This document shows, piece by piece, positions 21,811 to 30,712 of a DNA stretch of 64,000 nucleotides (position 1 is its first letter; every line of letters begins with the position of its first letter). The stretch is from positions 372,001 through 436,000 of the forward strand of contig NZ_CP028129.1 in the NCBI RefSeq assembly GCF_004011095.1, given 5' to 3'. Source of the DNA: Rathayibacter rathayi (lineage in GTDB: Bacteria > Actinomycetota > Actinomycetes > Actinomycetales > Microbacteriaceae). The notes under the pieces are model-generated. The model saw nothing but the letters and a program-made list of their open reading frames with translations. It was not told the DNA's origin and made no database searches. The translations under genes were made by a program, and so were the position numbers.

Positions 21811-22776
21811 TCACCGAGCGAGGGAACCCCGGGCCGTCGAGGGCGCCCTTGATAGCGGGCTCCCTCGACGGCCGGTGGTTCCCTCGATGCGGCGCACCCC
21901 AGCGCGGGCCAGCCGGACGAGCAGAGGTCGGCTGTCGTAGGCCTCTCGCCAGCCCCAGCGGACGACCCGGTGGCCGCGGGCGCGGAGTCGATCCTCCCGG
22001 CGCTTCTCGGCCAGCAGCACGTACTCGGGGGAGCGACCCCGAAGGAACGCGGGGTCGGAGTACTTGTGGTCGCCGTCCGCTTCGCCGACCACCTCCGCTT
22101 CCTCGAAAAAGAAGTCGACTCTTCCGGCGAGTCCATCATCATCGTGCACAGGATGTTGCAGCACTGGTGCGGGTAGTCCACCGCTGTGCATCGCCACCCG
22201 GCTGATCGACTCTAGCGGCGTTTCGGAGGCGGGATCGGCGAAGGCGATGACCGCGGCGCTGGTCGTGCGGCCGCGGGAGCCGGGCGGCAGCTCCGCGTGC
22301 CGACAGAGGAGCTCTTCTCGCCTGAGTAGGGGTGACCCGTCCTCATCGACGAGGCGGAGGGCGTGATCGGCCGCGACGACGGCGCGCCGGAAGGAGGAGA
22401 ACCGCGCCAGATCGAAGACGGTCTGCGCGAGGTCGGAGACGGCGAGTCCGTCGATCAGTGCGAGTGAGGGCAGACGCGCGCTCCGATGCTCCGCGACGCC
22501 GTTCCGCGTCCGGCTACCGACGTCCGTTGCTCCCTCGACGTGGACGGTCGCCGCGAGTGGTTCGACCAGGGGGAGCCCCCAGACCGCCGCAGCCGACTCG
22601 CGGAGGAAGAAGGGCGCGGTCCAGGTCGCGGCCACGGCGTCGATCCGCGCCCGTTGCCGCTCGTCCACGGAGGCTTTCCCCCACTCGCCCGCTCGCACGT
22701 ACACCCCACGGCGCAGCCGCACGAACTCGTCCGACCGTCCGCAGCCCTCGTCCTGAAAGATCTCCACCGCACTCAT
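21811..22776 (-). CDS. AbiEi-like/DUF559-type endonuclease domain protein
   Basis: This 321-aa protein belongs to a type common in Micrococcales: an N-terminal AbiEi/winged-helix-like part (FVRLRRGVYVRAGEWGK) and a C-terminal very-short-patch/DUF559-like nuclease region with GRVDFFFEEAEVVGEADGDH (Asp and Glu of a PD-(D/E)xK core) and later RREDRLRARGHRVVRWGWRE. ATG 22776 was chosen because residues before it are low-complexity. The last ~25 residues are read through a palindromic repeat (21819-21886), so its C-terminus is probably not native. A related palindrome flanks it upstream. It could be a solitary defence gene; no toxin partner is seen. Confidence 0.6.
   Translation of the reverse strand: MSAVEIFQDEGCGRSDEFVRLRRGVYVRAGEWGKASVDERQRARIDAVAATWTAPFFLRESAAAVWGLPLVEPLAATVHVEGATDVGSRTRNGVAEHRSARLPSLALIDGLAVSDLAQTVFDLARFSSFRRAVVAADHALRLVDEDGSPLLRREELLCRHAELPPGSRGRTTSAAVIAFADPASETPLESISRVAMHSGGLPAPVLQHPVHDDDGLAGRVDFFFEEAEVVGEADGDHKYSDPAFLRGRSPEYVLLAEKRREDRLRARGHRVVRWGWREAYDSRPLLVRLARAGVRRIEGTTGRRGSPLSRAPSTARGSLAR
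21819..21886. repeat. Palindromic element, copy 1
   Basis: Arms 21819-21843 and 21862-21886 (CGAGGGAACCCCGGGCCGTC, then GAGGG; and its complement) pair over 25 bases with a few central mismatches and an 18-base loop. It overlaps the 3' end of the endonuclease-domain gene and lies just after guaB3, so it may also act as the guaB3 terminator. A related copy lies at 22858-22923. Confidence 0.75.
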
Positions 22777-22857
22777 CCCCCCACTCTCCCCTTCCCCCCG
22801 CTCCCTCCTACCCCCTCCCCCCAATCTGTGGAAACCCCCCACCCCCCTGTGGATAGT

Positions 22858-22923
22858 GAGGGAACCCCGGACCGTCGAGGCCTCCACGATTAGCAGGCTC
22901 CCTGGACGGGTCGGGGTTCCCTC
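22858..22923. repeat. Palindromic element, copy 2
   Basis: Arms 22858-22880 (GAGGGAACCCCGGACCGTCG, then AGG) and 22901-22923 pair with three mismatches. The arm and loop sequence is clearly related to copy 1, including the GAGGGAACCCCGG and CCGTCGAGG blocks and the loop AGCxGGCTCCCT. The two copies bracket the endonuclease-domain gene. Confidence 0.75.
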
Positions 22924-23000
22924 GACAGGAGGGAGGCGCGCGCGCCTAAGCTAGTTCGGTCACCGAGTCAGCAGCGTCGCACGGCGCGGAGGGAGCACGC

Positions 23001-23519
23001 ATGGTCGAGGTCCGCAGGGTCAAGCTGCCCGGTGTCGGAGTGCTGCACACGTTCCTGACGGCCGACGGTGGCAAGGTCGGCGTGATCGCGCACCGGTCGG
23101 GGCACAGCGACCTGATCACCTTCGCCGAGGGGGACCAGGACGGCGCCAAGGTGTCGCTCCGTTTGAGCGATGACGAGGCGCACACACTCGCGGAGCTGCT
23201 CGGCGGTACGCAGATCACCGAGTCGCTGACCGCGCTCGACCAGATCCCCGGCCTCTCGATAGATTGGTTCACCGTCGACTACGACGACCACATCGCCGGT
23301 CAGCAGCTCGGCAAGCCCGCCGACCGCGGGATCGTCGGCCTCACCGTCGTCGCCGTCGTCCGCGGGGACGCCGCGAATCCGGCGCCGGCCCCCGACTTCC
23401 GGGTCTTCCCGGGCGACACCCTCGTGGTCGCGGGCAGCCCCGAGAAGGTCGCCAAGGCGTTTGCCTTCTTCCGCACCGGCAGCTTCGCCAAGACGGTCGA
23501 CGCCCCGCCCGGAGCCTGA
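23001..23519 (+). CDS. RCK_C/TrkA-C domain antiporter regulatory subunit
   Basis: This 172-aa soluble protein is the regulatory partner of a cation:proton antiporter, KhtT-like. It has an N-terminal small domain (VEVRRVKLPGVGVLHTFLTA) and a C-terminal RCK_C fold with GIVGLTVVAVVRGDAANPAP and FRVFPGDTLVVAGSPEKVAK. The stop is two bases before the start of the antiporter gene, so the two are translated together. It would sense a ligand or pH and gate the membrane subunit. Confidence 0.85.
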   Translation: MVEVRRVKLPGVGVLHTFLTADGGKVGVIAHRSGHSDLITFAEGDQDGAKVSLRLSDDEAHTLAELLGGTQITESLTALDQIPGLSIDWFTVDYDDHIAGQQLGKPADRGIVGLTVVAVVRGDAANPAPAPDFRVFPGDTLVVAGSPEKVAKAFAFFRTGSFAKTVDAPPGA

Positions 23520-23521
23520 GG

Positions 23522-24934
23522 ATGCACCACGGCGAAGACCTCATCGTCCTCGGCCTCCTGTTCGTCGTCGCCTACGTCCTGGGCCGTCTGGGGAGGACGA
23601 TCGGGCTCCCGGCCATCCCGATCTACATGGTCGTCGGGCTCCTCGCGAGTCCGAACTTCCCACTGTTCCCGCTGGACTTCGAGCCGAGCTACATCGAGCT
23701 GACCGCGGTCTTCGGCCTGATCCTGCTGCTGTTCAACCTCGGCCTCGAGTTCGACCAGGACGAGTTCTTCGGCAACGCCGTGCGGCTGATCCTCTCCGGC
23801 GGCTCGTACATCGCGGTCAACATGGCCGTTGGCCTGGGCTTCGGCTTCGCGCTGGGCTGGGGGAGTCGTGAGGCGCTGATCATCGCCGGCATCACGGCCA
23901 CGAGTTCGAGCGCGATCGTCACCAAGCTGCTGATCGAGCTCAAGCGCCTGGCGAATCCCGAGACGCCGATGATCCTGGGCGTGACCGTGGTCGAGGACAT
24001 CTTCATCGCGGTGTACCTGGCGATCGTGTCCGTCGTGCTCTCGGGCGAGACCGAGCCGTGGCCGGTCGTGCTGAAGCTGTTCATAGCGTTCGCGTTCCTC
24101 GTCGTGATGTTCTCGGTCGCCCGCTGGGGCGGGAAGGTCGTCTCACGCCTCTTCCGCACCCGCGACGATGAGCTGTTCACCATCCTGTTCTTCGGCCTCG
24201 CCCTTCTTTTCGGCGGGATCGGCGAGGTCCTCGGAGTGACGGACGCGATCGGCGCGTTCCTGATCGGTCTCGTGATCGGAGCGACGCGGTTCCGCTCCCG
24301 GGTCGAGCACATCGCGATCCCATTGCGCGACGTGTTCGGCGCCTTCTTCTTCGTCAACTTCGGGCTGGGGCTTGACCCGGGTGCGTTCCCGAGCGTGGTA
24401 GTCCCGGTGCTGATTGCCGCGGTGATGACGATCGTGCTCAATCTTGGCGCCGGGCAGTTCGTCGCGTGGCTGAACAAGCTCGGGCCGCGTGCGGGATTGA
24501 ATGCGGCGTTCATCCTGCACAACCGCGGCGAATTCGCGCTCATCCTCGCGACACTCTCGCTCTCGGCCGGGCTCGACGAGCGGATTCAGCCCTTCGCGGG
24601 CCTGTACGTGCTGATCATGGCGATCGTGGGACCGATCCTGGCCTCGCGCTCCGAGAGCATCGGCGCGCTGCTCTCGCGCAGGAGGCATCACGCGGCACCG
24701 GCGGCGATGTCGGCGATGGACGACGAGGACTTCGCGCTCGTGGAGGCCGCGATGGCCGCACCCGCCGCCACCGCCGAGGAGGCCTTCGCTCCTCCGAGAC
24801 GCCCCGCGGAGCCGGACGAGCTGGACGACGAGTTTCCCGATCCGATGCGGCAGGTCTTGATCGACCAGGCGATGCAGCAGTCCGACGGTGCCGACGACTC
24901 CCGCCCCCGCCGCCCGCGGGAGCCGGACTACTGA
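23522..24934 (+). CDS. Cation:proton antiporter (CPA2, KefB/KhtU type)
   Basis: This is a 470-aa membrane protein with about twelve hydrophobic segments in the first 390 residues. CPA2 hallmarks are PIYMVVGLLASPNFPLFPL, LLFNLGLEFDQDEFF, ATSSSAIVTKLLIELKRLAN and VEDIFIAVYLAIVSVVLSG. It would exchange K+ or Na+ for H+ under control of the RCK_C protein encoded two bases upstream. The last ~80 residues are a charged, Ala/Pro-rich cytoplasmic tail with no TrkA-N domain, consistent with a separate regulator. ATG 23522 directly follows the preceding stop. Confidence 0.88.
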   Translation: MHHGEDLIVLGLLFVVAYVLGRLGRTIGLPAIPIYMVVGLLASPNFPLFPLDFEPSYIELTAVFGLILLLFNLGLEFDQDEFFGNAVRLILSGGSYIAVNMAVGLGFGFALGWGSREALIIAGITATSSSAIVTKLLIELKRLANPETPMILGVTVVEDIFIAVYLAIVSVVLSGETEPWPVVLKLFIAFAFLVVMFSVARWGGKVVSRLFRTRDDELFTILFFGLALLFGGIGEVLGVTDAIGAFLIGLVIGATRFRSRVEHIAIPLRDVFGAFFFVNFGLGLDPGAFPSVVVPVLIAAVMTIVLNLGAGQFVAWLNKLGPRAGLNAAFILHNRGEFALILATLSLSAGLDERIQPFAGLYVLIMAIVGPILASRSESIGALLSRRRHHAAPAAMSAMDDEDFALVEAAMAAPAATAEEAFAPPRRPAEPDELDDEFPDPMRQVLIDQAMQQSDGADDSRPRRPREPDY

Positions 24935-25015
24935 TCCACGGACCTCCCACGCTCACGGGTTAGGCTTCCTGGGGCCCGCGGGACACCGCGCGGATCGAAG
25001 TCGGACGAGGGACGA

Positions 25016-25828
25016 ATGATGCAGAGCACGCTCTGGCAGGTGGCCAGGCGCCCGCGCTGGATCGCCGCGCTGCTGCTCGCGCTCCTGGTTGCCGGGCTTT
25101 TCGCTGGGCTGGGCCAGTGGCAGGTCGGCCGTGCGGTCGAGGCCGCCGCGCCCGACTCCGGAGTGTCGGAGACGACGCTCCCGCTCCGGGAGGTCGCGAC
25201 CCCCTCCCGCTCGATTACGGCCACCGCCGACGGCCAGCGCGTGGAGGGTTCCTCCGCGTTCGTGCCGGGCGGAGCCGAGATCCTTGGTGGCCGCCTCAAC
25301 GGCGAGCAGCCCGGCTGGTGGGTGATCGCCCGCACCCGAACCGCCGACGCCGATCTGGTGCTCGCCTACGGCTGGACTCGGGACCAGGCGCGGGCGCAGT
25401 CGGTCGCGGACGCGCTGAACAGTGGACGCGAGCAGGCACCCTCCTCCTTCTCCGGCCGCCTCGTCGCGAACGAGGCCGCCGAGGCACCGGCCGAGGGCCT
25501 GGACCCGACGACGCTCACCGCGCTCTCGATCCCCGCGCTCGTGAACCGTTGGCCGGACCCGCCGCGGGACGTCTATCTGGGCTATGTCGTCATCGACGAG
25601 CCGGTCGCGGGCCTGGCGGCCATTGACTCCCCGGCTCGCGTCAGCGACGTCTCGCTGAACTGGCTCAACGTCTTCTACGCGATCGAGTGGGCCGTGTTCG
25701 CCGGCTTCGCCCTCTACCTCTGGTTCCGCCTGGTCAAGGACGCCTGGGAGCGCGAGGCCGAGGAGGCGCTCGACGCCGAGGAGCGCGCCCGGGCCGCCGG
25801 GGCCGGGTCGCCCGCCCCCGCATCGTAA
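25016..25828 (+). CDS. SURF1 family cytochrome oxidase assembly protein
   Basis: This 270-aa membrane protein matches the actinobacterial SURF1 family, which helps insert haem or assemble the aa3 oxidase. It has an N-terminal membrane segment (WIAALLLALLVAGLFAGLGQ, followed by WQVGRA) and a C-terminal one (VFYAIEWAVFAGFALYLWFR), with an extracytoplasmic domain between them containing GGRLNGEQPGWWVIARTRT. The charged tail is EWEREAEEALDAEERARA-like. It is followed closely by DUF3817 and guaA on the same strand. Family assignment rests on the topology and the N-terminal LGxWQ-type motif. Confidence 0.75.
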   Translation: MMQSTLWQVARRPRWIAALLLALLVAGLFAGLGQWQVGRAVEAAAPDSGVSETTLPLREVATPSRSITATADGQRVEGSSAFVPGGAEILGGRLNGEQPGWWVIARTRTADADLVLAYGWTRDQARAQSVADALNSGREQAPSSFSGRLVANEAAEAPAEGLDPTTLTALSIPALVNRWPDPPRDVYLGYVVIDEPVAGLAAIDSPARVSDVSLNWLNVFYAIEWAVFAGFALYLWFRLVKDAWEREAEEALDAEERARAAGAGSPAPAS

Positions 25829-25838
25829 ACTGGTCGCC

Positions 25839-26321
25839 ATGCCCCTCGAGCCCAAGCCTGCGCAGTTCCCTGCGATCCGGAGCGCGCTGCGCTTCTACCG
25901 GGTGACCTCGATCATCACCGGCGTCATGCTGCTCCTGCTCTGCGCCGAGATGCTCCTGAAGTACGTCCTCCACCTCGAGCTGTTCGCGTTCGGCCAGCAG
26001 GGCGTGCTGCACGTCGCCCCGATGTATGAGGTTCCGGGGGGCGAGTACAGGTCGAGCGGCACCGGCGCGAACGTCTCGACGGGCATCCTGATCGCGCACG
26101 GATGGTTCTACGTCGTCTACCTCTTCGCCGACTTCCGCCTGTGGAGCCTGATGCGCTGGCCGTTCGCCCGCTTTGTCCTGATCGCGCTGGGAGGCGTGGT
26201 GCCAACCCTCTCCTTCATTGTCGAGACTCGTATCGCCCGCGAAGTTGAGCAGTACCTCCAGCGCCGGAGCGCCAACACTGACCCGAATACCCCGACCGAC
26301 TCCGTGGAGGCCCCCCATTAG
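25839..26321 (+). CDS. DUF3817 family membrane protein
   Basis: This 160-aa protein with three to four membrane segments fits DUF3817, which in actinobacteria commonly sits beside guaA. It has [20 protein letters not shown], then [20 protein letters not shown] and [20 protein letters not shown]. It starts ten bases after the SURF1 stop and its own stop overlaps the probable guaA start (ATTAG). The function of the family is unknown. Confidence 0.82.
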   Translation: MPLEPKPAQFPAIRSALRFYRVTSIITGVMLLLLCAEMLLKYVLHLELFAFGQQGVLHVAPMYEVPGGEYRSSGTGANVSTGILIAHGWFYVVYLFADFRLWSLMRWPFARFVLIALGGVVPTLSFIVETRIAREVEQYLQRRSANTDPNTPTDSVEAPH

Positions 26322-27915
26322 CGAGCAGCCCACCGCTCCCCAACCGCACCTGTCCGAGCAGCCGGTGCTCGTCGTCGACTTCGGCGCGCAGTACGCGCAG
26401 CTGATCGCACGGCGGGTCCGTGAGGCCAACGTGTACTCCGAGATCGTGCCCTCAAACGCGACGGCCGCCGAGATCGCCGCGAGGTCACCGGTGGGCATCA
26501 TCCTCTCTGGCGGCCCGTCCAGCGTGTACGAGGAGGGCGCCCCGCAGCTCGACCCGGCGATCTTCGACCTCGGGGTCCCCGTCCTGGGCATCTGCTACGG
26601 CTTCCAGGTGATGGCGAAGACGCTCGGCGGCGAGGTCGCCAACACGGGGCTGCGTGAATACGGAGCGACGGACGCCGCGATCTCGACCAACGGCGGCGTG
26701 CTCCTCGGCGATCAGCCCGCCGACCAGACGGTGTGGATGAGTCACGGCGACTCGGTCGCCCAGGCGCCAGAGGGGTTCGAGGTTCTCGCCTCCACCACCT
26801 CCACCCCGGTGGCCGCTTTCGGTAACGACGAGCGGCGCCTCTACGGCGTGCAGTGGCACCCGGAGGTCAAGCACTCCGCCTACGGCCAGGCCGTGATCGA
26901 GAACTTCCTGCACCGTGCCGCGGGCATCCCCGCCGACTGGAACTCCTCCACTGTGATCGACGACCAGGTCGCGGTGATCCGCGAGCAGGTTGGCTCCGGC
27001 CGCGTGATCTGCGGCCTCTCCGGCGGAGTCGACTCCGCTGTCGCCGCCGCGATCGTGCATCGCGCGATCGGCGACCAGCTGACCTGCGTGTTCGTCGACC
27101 ACGGCCTCCTCCGCAAGGACGAGCGTCGCCAGGTCGAGGAGGACTACGTCGCCGCGACCGGTGTCCGCCTGGTCACCGTCGACGCGCGCGAGCAGTTCCT
27201 CGACGCGCTCGCCGGCGTCAGCGATCCGGAGCAGAAGCGCAAGATCATCGGACGCGAATTCATTCGCACGTTCGAGGCGGCTGCCGAAGCGCTCGTGCTG
27301 GAGGCGAAGGGCGAGGGCGAGTCGATCGACTTCCTCGTGCAGGGCACGCTCTACCCCGACGTCGTCGAGTCCGGCGGCGGCACCGGTACCGCCAATATCA
27401 AGTCGCACCACAACGTCGGCGGGCTCCCGGAGGACCTGCAGTTCGCGCTCGTCGAGCCGTTGCGCGCTCTGTTCAAGGATGAGGTCCGGGCGATCGGCCG
27501 CGAGCTCGGCCTCCCCGAGGCGATCGTCGGACGCCAGCCGTTTCCCGGGCCTGGACTCGGCATCCGCATCGTCGGAGAGGTCACCCAGGAACGGCTCGAC
27601 CTGCTCCAGGACGCCGACGCGATCGTCCGCGCCGAACTCACCGCCGCCGGCCTCGACTCCGAGATCTGGCAGTGCCCGGTCGTCCTCCTCGCGGATGTCC
27701 GCTCCGTCGGCGTCCAGGGCGACGGCCGCACCTACGGCCACCCGATCGTGCTGCGCCCCGTCTCCTCCGAGGACGCGATGACCGCCGACTGGACCCGCCT
27801 GCCCTACGACCTGCTCGCCCGTATCTCCAACCGCATTACCAACGAGGTGAGCGGAGTGAACCGGGTCGTACTGGATGTGACGTCCAAACCCCCCGGCACC
27901 ATCGAGTGGGAGTAG
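26317..27915 (+). CDS. guaA: GMP synthase (glutamine-hydrolysing)
   Basis: This enzyme aminates XMP to GMP. The N-terminal glutamine amidotransferase has [20 protein letters not shown], the nucleophile elbow [13 protein letters not shown], and the His/Glu pair in [12 protein letters not shown]. The PP-loop ATP pyrophosphatase has [20 protein letters not shown], and the C-terminal dimerisation domain ends [16 protein letters not shown]. No ATG or GTG fits the N-terminus; an ATT at 26317 lies six bases after GTGGAGG and overlaps the DUF3817 stop, giving SEQPTAPQ as the usual start after Met. I therefore propose an ATT start. GTG 26365 (VLVVDFGAQ) and TTG 26218 are alternatives. Confidence 0.92.
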   Translation: MSEQPTAPQPHLSEQPVLVVDFGAQYAQLIARRVREANVYSEIVPSNATAAEIAARSPVGIILSGGPSSVYEEGAPQLDPAIFDLGVPVLGICYGFQVMAKTLGGEVANTGLREYGATDAAISTNGGVLLGDQPADQTVWMSHGDSVAQAPEGFEVLASTTSTPVAAFGNDERRLYGVQWHPEVKHSAYGQAVIENFLHRAAGIPADWNSSTVIDDQVAVIREQVGSGRVICGLSGGVDSAVAAAIVHRAIGDQLTCVFVDHGLLRKDERRQVEEDYVAATGVRLVTVDAREQFLDALAGVSDPEQKRKIIGREFIRTFEAAAEALVLEAKGEGESIDFLVQGTLYPDVVESGGGTGTANIKSHHNVGGLPEDLQFALVEPLRALFKDEVRAIGRELGLPEAIVGRQPFPGPGLGIRIVGEVTQERLDLLQDADAIVRAELTAAGLDSEIWQCPVVLLADVRSVGVQGDGRTYGHPIVLRPVSSEDAMTADWTRLPYDLLARISNRITNEVSGVNRVVLDVTSKPPGTIEWE

Positions 27916-27916
27916 C

Positions 27917-28020
27917 CCCGCGGGCCTCCGCACGGTCATCTGCGGCGTTGTCGTCGGTTGCGATACCGCTGGTATCGCGCCCTTCTCCGCCTTGCAGCTG
28001 ACCGCGCGGAGGCCCGCGGG
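27917..28020. terminator. Nested inverted repeat after guaA
   Basis: Arms 27917-27931 (CCCGCGGGCCTCCGC) and 28006-28020 are perfect complements. A second perfect 8-base hairpin (GCGATACC-GCT-GGTATCGC, 27960-27978) lies inside. It starts two bases after the guaA stop and should end transcription; the long loop makes it unlike a simple terminator. Confidence 0.7.
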
Positions 28021-28104
28021 CGGGGCGGGGCGGGTGTGATTTGCAGGGGATTTGGCCGCGGAGGCGGATCCTGCGGCTTGCGATGGTGTGAGGGGCGAGA
28101 AGAC

Positions 28105-28139
28105 CCTGCGAATCGTGCGGAGTCCTGCGAATCGTGCGG
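28105..28139. repeat. Short tandem repeat, 19-base period
   Basis: CCTGCGAATCGTGCGG occurs at 28105-28120 and again at 28124-28139. It lies in the gap between guaA and the convergent gene at 28170. No function is evident. Confidence 0.6.
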
Positions 28140-28169
28140 TGGGGCGTACGGTGTCGGCCCGGGAGGGGG

Positions 28170-28532
28170 CTAGGCGGGGGTGTCGAGGACGCCGATGAAG
28201 CGGGTGCCGATGCCGTCGTACTCGTCGCGGCGGTGGCCCTCGGGGTGGTGCGGCCAGGAGGCGGGGGAGTGGTCCTCGCAGACGAGGAAGGTGAACTCGG
28301 GCCACCACTTCTTCGGGCGGGCGGCCTCGGAGCGGCCGCAGACGGTGCAGTCGAGGCTCACCCATACCGGACGCCGACCGGTGCGATTTGCGCGCGACTG
28401 CACCAGCCACGCCGGCGGATCCTGTTCGAGGGCGGCCAGCTCCTCCTCCGAGAGGCGGGTGGGGATGCCGTGCCGCGTCGCCATCTCGAGGGGGATGTCG
28501 AGGCGCTGAGCGGCCTCGCGACGCGTAATCAT
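28170..28532 (-). CDS. Hypothetical protein with possible zinc site
   Basis: This 120-aa protein opens with a helix-turn-helix-like stretch (MITRREAAQRLDIPLEMATR) followed by an acidic helix. It has CTVCGRSEAARPKKWWPEF and later FLVCEDH, giving a C-x2-C plus C-x2-H pattern that could bind zinc. I do not recognise a named family. It is read towards guaA and its start is nine bases from the end of the next minus-strand gene, so the two may be co-transcribed. Confidence 0.6.
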   Translation of the reverse strand: MITRREAAQRLDIPLEMATRHGIPTRLSEEELAALEQDPPAWLVQSRANRTGRRPVWVSLDCTVCGRSEAARPKKWWPEFTFLVCEDHSPASWPHHPEGHRRDEYDGIGTRFIGVLDTPA

Positions 28533-28541
28533 CCGGCCACC

Positions 28542-29569
28542 CTAACCCAGCGCCGGGCGCTGACCCGGAGGCCGCAGCGACGCGCGCGACAGCAGCCACT
28601 CCAGCGGACCCTGCCCCACGAACCGCCGCCACACCACCGCGGCGACGAGGGAGCCGATCGCGAACACTCCGAGTAGGGACCAGCTCCGCCACGCCTCGAA
28701 GTCGAACGGCTCGTAGGGCACCAGGTAGATCGCTAGCGCGACGAGCTGGAGCGAGTAAATCGTGAGCGGCATGGCGCCGACGGCGGCCAGCGGAGTTGCG
28801 GCCCGCGCCAGAAGGGTCAGCCGCTGCAGGAGGGCCGTCAGCGCTCCGATGGCGACGCAGGCGACCCCGCCCGCGCCGATCAGCTCGGCCGTCGTGCTCG
28901 CGTGTGCCTCGACCGCCTCCGGCCCACCCTGTAGCAGCCCCCGCCATAGCCGAGGACCGCCGCCACGGCACCACCGACGACGGCCCAGCGCTGAGTGGTC
29001 GCCGAGCGGATGTCGGAGCGCGCGATCAGCAGCCCGAGGATGACGTACGCGGTCCACGACGGGACCGGGTAGTACTGGGTGAACCAGTTCAGCGGCTGCG
29101 CGGCGAGGAGCGCCTCAGTGGGCGGAAGAGCCGAGAGCCAGGTGCCGCCGGTGTCGGCCAGCGCGTCGACCGCGAGAGGACCGGCGATCGCGGTTACCGC
29201 GACCGGCACGGCCAGGAGCGCCCGGGGCAGAAAGAGCAGGAGCGCGGCGACGAGGAACATCACGCCGTAGTGCGGCAGGATCACCGCAATGGGCGTCCCG
29301 AGCAGTGTCAGGGCGGCGCCGAGGATGAGCAGGTACAGCCCGCGGAGCAGGATTGACCCGGTGTCGCGCCAGGGGTGAAGGGAGCGGCCGGCGCCTCCGG
29401 TTATCAGCCCGATCGACACTCCGGCGAGTACGGCGAAGAGGACCGAGCTGCGTCCGTTCCAGAGCATTTCGATCTCGACTGGAGCGAGATGGGCGGCGAA
29501 CATCCCGAGTACGGCCAGCCCGCGCGCGACATCGAGGCCGACGATGCGGGAGTCTGCGGCGACACTCAT
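28542..29569 (-). CDS. DUF418/HGSNAT-like membrane acyltransferase, with apparent frameshift
   Basis: Two frames together make one ~342-aa membrane protein. The N-terminal part starts at ATG 29569 with RIVGLDVARGLAVLGMFAAH, the heparan-acetyltransferase/DUF1624-like start. The C-terminal part has VGAMPLTIYSLQLVALAIYL and GQGPLEWLLSRAS, as in DUF418. The frames join at a C5 run (28938-28942 on the plus strand), where one missing base would explain the break; adding it back makes the total length divisible by three. Either a sequencing error or a recent mutation is possible; I favour error because two neighbours show the same pattern. It would act on an acyl-carrier in the membrane; substrate unknown. 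Confidence 0.7.
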
Positions 29570-29723
29570 CACTCCATCGTGCCAGGCCCGCGGGCAGAGC
29601 ATCCGGGCCGGCGGCGAGGCTGACAGGGAGCACAGACGACGACGAGCGCCCGACCCGGAGGTCGAGCGCCCGTCGGACGTGTCGCGCTGAGCTACTCGGG
29701 GACGATCTGCTACTGGCGGACTG

Positions 29724-30506
29724 CTACTGGCGGAAGATCGCGATGAGGCGCAACAGCTCCAGGTACATCCATACGACGGTGACCAGGATGCCGTAGGCGC
29801 CGGTCCATCCGTAGATGCGGGGGAGGCGGTTGCGCACGCCCTGCTGGATGAACTCGAAGTCCATCACGAGCGAGTACGTGGCGAGAGCGACGGCGATCAG
29901 GCCGATCACGATACCGATGAAGCCGGTGCGCAGACCGAAGCCGCCGCCCACGCCGAAGAGGCCCAAGCCCAGATTGACCAGCGAGAAAACCGCATAGCTG
30001 ATCATGCCGATAAAGAAGATCTTGTTGAGCTTCGGCGAGGTGCGGATCTTGCCGTTCATGAACAGCGCCAGGGTGACGCCGATCACGATGACGGTCGCCA
30101 TGAGGGCCTGGACGACCGCTCCGGCGTACGCGCTCTCGAAAAAGCGGGAGATCGCTCCGACACCGATGCCCTGGGTCGCGGCATAGCCGAGGATCAGTGC
30201 GGGCGACGGGACCTTCTTGAAGGCGTTCACGATGCCCAGGACCAGTGCGACGAGCACGGCCGGGAGCATCAGCTGCGGGACGAACCAGCCGACGGCGGCA
30301 CCCGCGAGGAGCACCACGAAGGCGAGTGCCGTCTTCGCGAGAGTGTCTTCGACGGTCATCCGATCGGTCTCGACCGACCCGGCGGCCGGGCGGCTGTACA
30401 TCTGGTCGAGCGTGCCGGGGGAGACGTCAGGGACGTCCTGCACGCGGCCGGCGTAGCCGCGGTTGCTGAACTCCGGGCGCCCGAAGGCCGGATTGTTGCT
30501 TGCCAT
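29724..30506 (-). CDS. Bax inhibitor-1/YccA family membrane protein
   Basis: This is a 260-aa protein with seven hydrophobic segments after a hydrophilic N-terminus (MASNNPAFGRPEFSNRGYAG). Family stretches are LILGYAATQGIGVGAISRFF and the late RIYGWTGAYGILVTVVWMYL, then ELLRL. It matches the actinobacterial YccA/Bax inhibitor-1-like group. An AAGAGG ribosome site precedes the ATG. Members are thought to be ion-leak channels or membrane stress proteins; the role here is unknown. Just beyond its stop, a 13-base segment (TGCTACTGGCGGA) is duplicated in tandem. Confidence 0.85.
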   Translation of the reverse strand: MASNNPAFGRPEFSNRGYAGRVQDVPDVSPGTLDQMYSRPAAGSVETDRMTVEDTLAKTALAFVVLLAGAAVGWFVPQLMLPAVLVALVLGIVNAFKKVPSPALILGYAATQGIGVGAISRFFESAYAGAVVQALMATVIVIGVTLALFMNGKIRTSPKLNKIFFIGMISYAVFSLVNLGLGLFGVGGGFGLRTGFIGIVIGLIAVALATYSLVMDFEFIQQGVRNRLPRIYGWTGAYGILVTVVWMYLELLRLIAIFRQ

Positions 30507-30607
30507 GGTTCCTCTTCTTTCAGGTGCGCCGGTCTCCGAAGGAGCTCGCGAATCTGAGTCACTGTGGGTGCGGGGTGCGCCGCTATGTTCCCGAAGGAAT
30601 CGCGACG

Positions 30608-30703
30608 ATGACCACTACCTTATCTGAGAGCACCTCTCAGAGTCTGGCTGTTCTCTTCGAGCGGACCTCGACTCCGCTGCGAGTCGTACGAGCCCACACG
30701 TAG
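30608..30703 (+). CDS. Possible 31-aa small protein
   Basis: ATG 30608 opens a 31-codon frame with GAAGGA nine bases upstream. The peptide is MTTTLSESTSQSLAVLFERT followed by STPLRVVRAHT. It lies in the 206-base divergent gap between the YccA gene and the phosphodiesterase gene and ends nine bases before the latter. There is no family match; it may be a leader peptide or chance. Confidence 0.25.
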   Translation: MTTTLSESTSQSLAVLFERTSTPLRVVRAHT

Positions 30704-30712
30704 GATGCCCGC

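Noticed and set aside
26485..28974. 829-residue minus-strand open frame across guaA
   Set aside because: It is a GC-driven shadow of guaA and the following genes, without a recognisable domain.
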